Source: Aurelia coerulea
Lineage: Eukaryota > Cnidaria > Scyphozoa > Semaeostomeae > Ulmaridae
DNA: 64,000 nucleotides
NCBI GenBank assembly: GCA_039566865.1
Contig: CM076947.1
Location: 9,493,501-9,557,500, forward strand
Direction of reading: 5' to 3'
Position 1 is the stretch's first letter, and every line of letters starts with the position of its first letter. Position numbers and translations under genes: made by a program. The notes under the pieces were generated by a model. It was given only the letters and a program-made list of their open reading frames with translations, made no database searches and was not told the DNA's origin. Below, one piece after another: positions 57,401-64,000 of this stretch.

Positions 57401-59592
57401 TGTTGTGCCAATTGTGAGGGAAGCGAATTAAAACTTAAGCTCATCTGGACCAGACTTCTACATCACATTTCCAATGACCACGATTATTGTGAGCATGGGG
57501 AGCTCAGTGATGAAGACCATCAAAAACCCTATCTTCTTGCACATGGCAACACAATGAAAAAGCTGAGGGAAATTGTGCTGGATCCACAGTGGTTGAAATC
57601 ACTTGCCTACTATACAAGAAATAGACACACTGGAATGCTTGAGGTAAAAATAATACTTCTGACCGCTTACAAAGGTGAATGGCGGAGATACTGTATAAGG
57701 CAACTTGCAGTAAGTTAAAGACAAATGATGGAGATATAAGGCGATTTAAATCAGGGGCCTGGGCAATCTAAATATAGCCTATTGTATTTCATTGTATTTG
57801 ATGATTTTGAGAGATTAGCAAATCAATTGGACAAATGAAAGGCGCCTTATATTCGTCATTTGTTTTTAAGGATCTAGGCAATCTAAATATATTGATGATC
57901 AAAACGATTATAGACAAATAGTGACACATGGCCTTCTGTTCTATCTTTAGACTAGATTGCTATAATACTGTCATCTGTCAATCAAACACTTGAATGAAAA
58001 ATCGTTATTTTCTGTGTATGTTGCAAAAACTGCTGTTTGAGGGACATAGAAGTCAACTTTCAAGATTTCTTAATAGCGATATGGATTTTTGCCTGGTATA
58101 AAATATTATTGAGTAACAAATTTTGAACAAGAATGTGTATTGAGAAATGAATGTTCATGGATAAACATGTTTTGGAAATAAGGCAATAGAATATGGTTAG
58201 ATGCAAAGTGATAAACAAAATAGAACTTGTTGGACTGGTCCATGCAACAGTGGTACGCCTGTATTGAAATGGCAAGCCTGTTATTGGTATACACATACTG
58301 TACGTATATTATGTTTGTTCTTTATACCCTAGGCTTTCCACAATCTTGTCACTGAGTATTGCCCAAAAAGAATAGGCTACAAGCACGATGCTTACATTAC
58401 ACGACTCCAGCTTGCCTACATAGATTATAACCAGCACTTAGATCGTGAGCAGTTGAAGACCAAGGCAGGTGATCTTGTTTTTGCAAGAAGATGGGGCAAA
58501 CGCACCAAGAGATGGATCTGTGCTCCTGTTCCAGAGCCAAAACAATACACATATATTCCAGGTGGTTCTATAGAAAATATAGTACATTCAAATGATGTTT
58601 CGTTTTTTCTTCATCAGAAATCAAGTTTACAATCTAACAAAATGTTCTGGAGTAGGTGAAGCACTTGTTACGAGATATTTTTCGAATCTGTAATCTTCAT
58701 TTGCTTCTAAAGTACAACAGACAAACTTGGCTATATGGTTAAGATAAACCATCTTTTATATTCTTAACACATTCTGTGCTATAAAGACTTGTGCTATGAA
58801 TGGAAAGTAGCCCAATGCAATACCAAGGTGCAATGCGTTCTTTAATTGAATTCCTATAGAATTGTTTAAGAATCCTAATTAGAACGCAATGCATCTTGAT
58901 AAAAAATTCTTCACAACCATCTTAAGCGCAATCGTCTACAGGTAAAACAGACCTTTAGCCAATTTTGTTTATCTTGTCCATTTTTTTATATTTAAAATTT
59001 ACAATACATGCTACGGTTTACTCTACCTACAAACTACTTTACTATACTACAAGGATGATACCATGAGGAGCAAAAGACTATAACTACCCAATGGCATTGT
59101 GTAAAAAACAATTGTCCATTTTAGTATAGGGCAACATGATGCAGCATCAGGCAGTGAACACTCTGATTTACAGTCTGCCTCGATTAGATGTCATGCAAAA
59201 ATTACAACCAATAACAATAATTGAACTCCTGCTACAATCTTGTGTGACACCTAATTTATGGACAGACTTTAAGTACACTTTTGGGCCCACAATATGCCAG
59301 TCACACTTTGAATCTTTCCAAATGTTTGTAAGATTGTGAAAAGAACATACTATATGTGTGTGTGTAGCTTACAATTATTCAGATTTAACATACATTTTGT
59401 ACACCTGCAGAACTACTGGCAAAAACCTTATGGAGAAGGCATATGCACTTTGGCAGTACTGCAACAAGAGGCGCTGTTCGAGATGTAACAAAAATGCTCA
59501 CAAAGAACATTGCAAGTACAGTGGCACCACCAACCTCAGAGCTCTTGGCCAAACATGTTGAAAGGATGAAGATGAGACAGAGTGAAATTTAG
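45437..59592 (+). CDS. Kolobok-like transposase, first exon split by a foldback insertion
   Basis: Exons read by phase: 45437-45712 joined to 53177-53277 (split by foldback 1), 53691-53768, 54610-54687, 55034-55889, 56553-56682, 56954-57036, 57332-57643, 58333-58561 and 59411-59592. All outer junctions are GT-AG and keep frame, giving a protein of about 770 residues. The N-terminus is basic and there is an acidic stretch (DDGSDSDDEMEGE). The core has the Kolobok signature: a Cys-rich block (CSVGHRGIW), CGDGRMDSPGF (first Asp), CTDQHSSISKLM (second Asp), HHSLDVWH, IRNHFWFCCANC, RNRHTGMLE (Glu) and FHNLVTEYCPKR. It cuts and pastes the element at TTAA in this family. Apart from the foldback insertion I see no nonsense or frameshift. 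It faces the CXC/ballast gene at 60791. Confidence 0.8.
45720..46270 (+). repeat. ACC-rich minisatellite, left arm of foldback 1
   Basis: Tandem mix of short modules ACCACCG, CACTTACC and AAGAAAACCACTTACC. It produces Thr/Pro/His-rich artefact frames of up to 291 codons fused to the true exon 1 of the transposase. Confidence 0.9.
46271..47005. other. Interior of foldback 1, no gene
   Basis: AT-rich sequence containing a piece related to the CACGTATTT repeats (AAATCGCTTATAAGAAATAG near 46345) and an AACAAC microsatellite near 46830. The 9-bp target TCT copy CCTTCTAAA ends it. Confidence 0.4.
47020..47290 (+). repeat. 31-bp tandem repeats, left arm of foldback 2
   Basis: About eight units of TTCACACTAATTCTAGATCC plus GGAATTCAAGA. 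The matching inverted array is at 49688-49980. Confidence 0.9.
48031..48411. mobile_element. CACGTATTT-family MITE, complete reference copy (381 bp)
   Basis: TA on both sides (48029-48030 and 48412-48413). Ends CACGTATTTTTTTTATAAGA and inverted CACGTATTTTTTCTTATAAG. The body has repeated GTTTCTTA words. It lies inside foldback 2. Confidence 0.75.
48894..49685. mobile_element. 792-bp mariner-type MITE inside foldback 2
   Basis: TA on both sides (48892-48893 and 49686-49687). Ends CCGGGTGTCTCAGAAAAAAG. It interrupts one 31-bp unit (GATC-TA-GAATT), and the neighbouring intact units give the empty site directly. A diverged, left-truncated copy is at 51715-52314. Confidence 0.85.
49688..49980 (-). 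repeat. 31-bp tandem repeats, right arm of foldback 2
   Basis: About eight to nine units of AGTGTGAATCTTGAATTCCG and GATCTAGAATT, inverted relative to 47020-47290. Unit variants (CTTGAATT for CTAGAATT) occur. Confidence 0.9.
50115..51595. mobile_element. CACGTATTT-family MITE, split by a hAT-like element
   Basis: TA on both sides (50113-50114 and 51596-51597). Ends CACGTATTTCTTTCATAAG and inverted CACGTATTTTTTATAAGAAA. Without the hAT insertion it is about 376 bp. Confidence 0.75.
50479..51575. mobile_element. 1.1-kb hAT-like non-autonomous element
   Basis: Perfect 8-bp duplication TTTCTTAT (50471-50478 and 51576-51583). Inverted ends CAGTGGCGTCGTGG, with runs of G or C just inside. The word TTGTCGGAAAAT occurs near both ends. 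No transposase: the longest frame (91 codons, minus) has no motif. Confidence 0.8.
51715..52314. repeat. Left-truncated copy of the 792-bp mariner MITE
   Basis: The right end, CACCCGG followed by TA at 52315, and the interior (GGGCCTAG.CATGATTTG, CGTGCCACATCTCCAAAATA) match 49100-49685. The left end is missing. Confidence 0.65.
52315..52632. other. Interior of foldback 1, no gene
   Basis: Short AT-rich sequence before the right ACC-rich arm. Nothing recognised. Confidence 0.35.
52633..53155 (-). repeat. ACC-rich minisatellite, right arm of foldback 1
   Basis: Reverse complement of the left-arm repeats (GGTCGGTGGTAAGTGGTTTT). Minus-strand frames of 154-181 codons through it are artefacts. 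Confidence 0.9.
54787..54910 (+). repeat. hAT-like MITE fragment in a transposase intron
   Basis: Starts CAGTGGTGGACACTT and continues with CAAATATTG and CTAGCCAACATTGG, matching the inverted sequence of 24588-24747. The far end is not recognisable. Confidence 0.45.
57713..57880. repeat. Hairpin fragment related to 45277-45335
   Basis: GTTAAAGACAAATGATGGAG through GGGGCCTGGGC repeats the sequence upstream of the transposase start; an inverted piece (CGCCTTATATTCGTCATTTG) follows 100 bp later. It lies in an intron. Confidence 0.5.
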
Positions 59593-59618
59593 GGTTTAGG
59601 TTTGAAGCAATATTTCTA

Positions 59619-60234
59619 CCGGGAGAGTCAGAAAAAAGAATCCCCACTTGGAAGGCCATTGCTTTATGAATATCAAAGCAATAATATTGAAAACTATCTT
59701 GTTTCTATTGCCAATATGTTCAATTAGGTTCGGTAATTTACCCGGCCTTAATTTACTTCCTGTCGATATGAGTAATTTCTGCGAACAGCCCCTTCCAAAG
59801 ACCTGCAAAAACTAATGAAAACAATGAGCAAATTCTCCTTTCTAAAATTGATGACACTCGGATAAATTCATGTATTCTGTGCTTTTGGGAGAATGGAATC
59901 CCCTTGAAAAGGTAATCAATACCAGGGGAAGGACTTGTTCATCCTCCCAAGAGGATAGCACATGCTAAAGCATCCACAAGTCATTGCTATAAGGCCATTG
60001 TAAGGCAGGAATGTAAGGGGAATTTGTTCATGATTTTGGGCATGTTTTGAAGGTTTTTGAAGAGGCTTTCTTGACAACATTCCTTCAGAATTTCAGAAGG
60101 GATTGGCCGATTTCAGTCAGGTAAATTCTATAGTAGATTTGAACATTTCTACCATTAACTATATATTTGCCGGTCTTGATATCCAGGGGAGCCATGACCT
60201 TTCAAATGGGGATTCTTTTTTCTGACTCACCTTG
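59619..60234. mobile_element. 616-bp mariner-type MITE
   Basis: TA on both sides (59617-59618 and 60235-60236). Ends CCGGGAGAGTCAGAAAAAAG and inverted CAAGGTGAGTCAGAAAAAAG. It follows the transposase stop by 26 bp. Confidence 0.65.
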
Positions 60235-60236
60235 TA

Positions 60237-60790
60237 CATTACAAACTGTACCATAAAAACCTACATATCCCACTTTCTCCTGAAGTATAACTCTCCGATA
60301 GAAGGGGTGCAGCATGTGCCAAGTATTCTGTTGCTTTATAAATGAAAGAGATGTTAGTGTTATTGTTTATCATCCAGATCTTATTTGTGCCTCGTTATTT
60401 GTGTGTTGATAAATTCAATTTAAGAAACCTACAATACTGTGTTTGGTGTACATACTGTAGTTGCAACTGACTTTTTAAGGGCTTCAGAGAATCTAAGCAT
60501 ATAGAATCCTGAGATGAAAATAACCTTATTAATACAAAGGCTCTAACACCTGGTGCACCATATCTGTGTAACTGATCTATGTCAACAGGAAACACTTATC
60601 TTTGATAGGCTAGAATTTGACCGCAAGTGGCTTGAACCACTCTTTATGCTTACATTCCTTTAACTATCTTCATTCAATATGAAACGTTCATTTTTGCATC
60701 AAACAAAAGCCAAACAAGTTTTCTTCTAGATTTGAAGTCTGGCACTTGGGCTGTAGCCTATTTGTAGGAGTGGCACAGTTTTTATGTTAC
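60237..60790. other. Convergent gap, no gene
   Basis: Sequence between the MITE and the stop of the minus-strand gene; probably 3' UTR. Short frames without motifs. Confidence 0.35.
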
Positions 60791-63611
60791 TTACAATTGG
60801 AAATCAAAATCTAAAAACCCTGTGTAGTTTCCATTTTGATCTGGATAGCGGTCCCTAATCTTCCAGAAAATGCAAGATGGCACTACCCTTCTGTTTCTTC
60901 TTCCAAGTTTCCCCCATACCCAAAGGATGTACTGCCGATATGCTATAAAGCGCCAGCAAGCATTGTTGGAAGGATCAAAAGGGTATGCCAAGAAATCAGC
61001 ATTAGATTGCATGGCTAGCTCCAAGTTATGCTCTGTGAGAATGTGATTCTCAAAAAGGGGATGCTCGTGATTCTTCCATGTGTTTTTACAACATACCCTT
61101 TCTTCTTCCTTTCTCTTTTCTCGGCACTGTCCACATTCACACCATGGCAAATCACTTGTGGATTCATTTCCTACACTTAAATTAACATCTTGGAGATCTG
61201 CTTTTGCTTTCAAAGGAGTCGAAACTACATTCCACAGTGTAGGTGAAAACTTTGCCATACCAGCCAGGAGCTCTACCACTGAATCTTTGTCCAGGTTACT
61301 ACATAGTTCCTAAATAAAAAGAAAATGAAACCCATGCTTATTTACCTCATTTTATTTTGTTTGTTCCTTGGTATAAATTTTCCACCTATCATCGCTCAGA
61401 TTTGCTGAAGATGAACCAAATTTTGTTTAAAATGTTAAATACAATATCTGTATAAAATTACTTGATATGTCTTGACAACTATTTACAGTACATCTTCTGC
61501 AAATGTCAACTAATGATATCCTTTGCAACACGAAATGTCAATAAAATGAAGCTTTGAATTATTGTCTCTTGCCTCATTCTCCATTAAAGAAAGCTCTTTC
61601 ACATTATAACCTTAAGTAAATTTGAGTGTGGTTATGATGCATTTTCTTGCTAATACTTGTATGTGTGTGTATGTATGTAATTATTTAGCCTGGATAACAC
61701 TGTACAATCAAAACGATTGGTATAAATAGATGCGTATGTAAAGAAACTAACGTTGATGGAAACGTGGAAAGAATTCTAAAAAATGCGCTCAAAACAGTCT
61801 CATGACACTCTTTGAATGAGAGTACAATGTTTTGTAGTGTACATGATAAAAGTACTGTACACTGCATGCAGTGCCTTGGATGATACAGTAGTTTCACAGA
61901 CAGATTGCACATGCACAATGATATTCACAACTTTTTTCCTCTTATAGTCATGACTGATCCAAAGAACCATGGGGTAGTAAAAGATATAATATTTATAAAG
62001 TTAAAATTGCAAACTGTACGGTATAATATACTACAGTACCAAGCATAATGGTCCTGCCAAATGACTTATCACTGGATTGCATTGCCTACACAACACAAAC
62101 AGTAATAACAACACACTATCAGTTCTATGATTTGTATTGTAGTAATTGTAGTAAATTGATTTGTTTTAAATTTTTTCAATTGCCTTTGGTACTTTGGTAC
62201 TATATTCATGGATAAATACTGTAGCTATCACCTGAAAGTTACTGAATGAGGACAATTTACTGCCAAAAGCTCATTACCAGCCCTCCAGCATACTGCATGT
62301 CATACTGTTGCTAAAGCGTTCTTTACAAAATGTACTTTGGATGTCGCAATCAGCAAGACAGACTCACCTTCACTTGTGTGTAAGCAGCTTCTGATCTTTC
62401 AGCTAATGTTTCTGGAATGGTCTGCTCATCCCTTCGCTTGCAAGTTTTTTTCTTTTTTTTGCTGTAACTTTCTTTGCGTTGGTCACACCTTTCTTTTGAG
62501 CATCCACACTCTGAATCCCTGCAATAAATTCCAGCTTGCTTGCAGGGGCATGCACGTCTACATTTGCCTTTACAGCTACACTTTGTGTTTATCATTGCAT
62601 CATCAGGTTCTGGTGAGGTCCCCTGTGTAAATGAATAAAGGTTAGCATTAAACCGGTTAGAAATATCTCCAAAAGGCAGACTAAACATTTGGATTCAACT
62701 GCTCCATTTTATGAACAGCCCTGCACATAGATTTTTCTGATAAAAGGGAGCAATTACACCAGAAGTTTATATAATCTCATATCCAATCTGATATTCTTTC
62801 TGAAACTACCATACCTCAGTATCTGTTCCACTGGGAAGGTGATGCACATCTGACATTCCACTCTCGTCACTGTCACTTCCTTCATAGTCAGCCTCTTGGA
62901 TCGCTGCCTACAGAAAGAGAAAAGTTTCCATTTGAGATACATTTAGGCAATGGCTATGTGAGATATGATTATTGGGATAGGATGGTACCTGAAGTATGAA
63001 ATTCCCATGAAACCTTGAGAATTAATAAACAGTACTTAAGATCTGTTGTAAAATGTCTCAGGTTGATGTAAATTTGTTAAAGAGAAAAATGCCTAAATTT
63101 TTGCAAAAATCTGTAGATGAAGACTTTATCTGGCTGTACCTTCAGTGAAGCATTGAATCTTTTGTTTTCTGCCCATATTATTACAATCTACTGAATTCTT
63201 GACATATAGAAATATGTAATGTATATCCACTGTATATGTTTGCAGTTGTTTTGCTACCAACATTTTGTTTTTGTCAAAATTCTAAAGTTCCTAAAGGTTC
63301 CTGGTAGGGTCTGCAGGGTAAAATGGATATATGTATATAAACATATTTCTATCCATCAAGAAATCAGCTGCAAAATATAAATTAAAGCCTATGCATGTAC
63401 CTCCTCCTTTTTGTTTACACATTTAGCTTTATTGCATTTGCACTCACTGCCACATCTAACTCCTTGCTTTGAACAGGGACATCCCCGTTTACACATTCCC
63501 TTGCAAGAGCATCTTGTATCATCATCTCCACCCAGAGAAAGCTCCATCAGTGACCTATTCAAGACACCTTCAGCTTCTGCATCGATGAATGATGGAATTC
63601 CTTGTTCTTGT
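60791..63611 (-). CDS. Double-CXC and P2X7 'ballast'-like domain protein (5' end beyond window)
   Basis: Minus-strand exons 63611-63401, 62907-62815, 62622-62368 and 61309-60791 (stop), joined by GT-AG sites in frame. Exon one here has a CXC motif (RCSCKGMCKRGCPC...CKCNKAKC), exon three a second (KCSCKGKCRRACPC...CGCSKERC); CXC pairs bind zinc and, in TSO1/LIN54-type proteins, DNA. The last exon matches the C-terminal intracellular domain of P2X7 receptors: WCECGQC...CCKN, FENHILTEHNLELAM, AYRQYILWVWGKLGRRNRRV, PSCIFWKIRDRYPDQNG, YTGF. Here there is no channel part, so this is a free-standing ballast-type zinc domain of unknown role. It faces the Kolobok-like transposase and may be its partner gene. 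No break seen. The 5' end lies outside the window. Confidence 0.75.
61310..62367. other. Intron of the CXC/ballast gene
   Basis: AT-rich intron of 1,058 bp with no embedded element recognised. Confidence 0.5.
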
Positions 63612-64000
63612 CTGCATTAGAATGATACATCATTTTATTGAGAGGCGACATACTTTAAATTATATAATTGCAAGACAATTTATTCCTGTCACATAATCAA
63701 GTTGCCAATGTGAAATACGTTGATAAGGCTTGTAACTCTGCAAGGCTACAACTATGACTACAAGGCTTGTTTTTGAATTCAGTTTAGGAGCTCAAAAATC
63801 AAAACAGGAGATTAGTTAGGCGTAAGGCCTTGACACAAGCAAGGTGGCCTTGACATAAAACATTTGTTCTGCAATGTTCAAACCAGCATCAAAAGAATTT
63901 TCTTTATTGAAGGAGAAGTGCTCAACATTCAAACAGTCAATCAAAAAAGGTGTACAAGCCAGGAATTGGATTCTTCTAACACAAACGAAAGGGCTGGATT
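63612..64000. other. Window edge, intron sequence
   Basis: Upstream (minus-strand) of the first visible exon of the CXC/ballast gene. No exon or repeat recognised. Confidence 0.4.

Overview
Eukaryotic, intron-containing and probably marine-invertebrate DNA (a cnidarian such as a coral or anemone fits best, but a mollusc, sponge or other lophotrochozoan cannot be excluded). The pointers are AT-rich sequence, GT-AG introns, a tRNA-derived SINE, short LINE remnants, a Ty3/Gypsy element and very many DNA transposons. I see no convincing single-copy host gene. Almost everything recognisable is mobile or derived from mobile DNA, inserted element within element. Exon models come from reading splice sites and phases by eye.

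Layout. 1-2.1 kb: small MITEs and a possible fragment of a transposon gene. 2.1-8.1 kb: a mariner-type element (DD41D spacing) with arms of about 0.5 kb or more and a broken transposase. 8.1-9.3 kb: 3' end of a CR1/L2-like LINE. 9.3-13.2 kb: MITEs, a SINE and two minisatellites. 13.28-22.38 kb: a 9.1-kb element with 106-bp terminal inverted repeats (TIRs). It holds an apparently intact DUF6589-like gene (+) facing a damaged RecQ-type helicase gene (-), which makes it a candidate Academ-type (helicase-bearing) transposon. It sits 8 nt upstream of the ATG of an integrase-type (DDE) gene at 22.39-23.60 kb. That gene faces a zinc-ribbon/CUE/HECT gene (24.76-32.61 kb, -) whose first exon is split by a 4.36-kb Gypsy element (28.25-32.60 kb).

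32.7-38.5 kb: a foldback element whose arms contain 78-bp minisatellites. 38.5-45.1 kb: a LINE remnant split by a TTAA-flanked element (which itself holds a palindromic MITE), a second SINE, a YqaJ-like nuclease pseudogene and a chromodomain tail. 45.4-59.6 kb: a Kolobok-like transposase gene whose first exon is split by a second foldback element (45.71-53.17 kb). A third foldback element lies inside that one (47.01-50.00 kb), and a mariner MITE lies inside the third (48.89-49.69 kb). 60.8-63.6 kb: the minus-strand 3' part of a gene with two CXC motifs and a P2X7 C-terminal 'ballast'-like zinc domain, facing the transposase.

Two patterns stand out. First, three putative large elements share one plan: a DDE or putative transposase gene facing a second, non-transposase gene (RecQ helicase, HECT ubiquitin ligase, CXC/ballast protein). 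Only the 9.1-kb element is proven to be one unit by its TIRs. Second, three unrelated foldback elements have minisatellite arms and perfect 9-bp target-site duplications (TSDs), which suggests mobilisation by a MULE-type transposase. The nesting gives a relative chronology of insertions.
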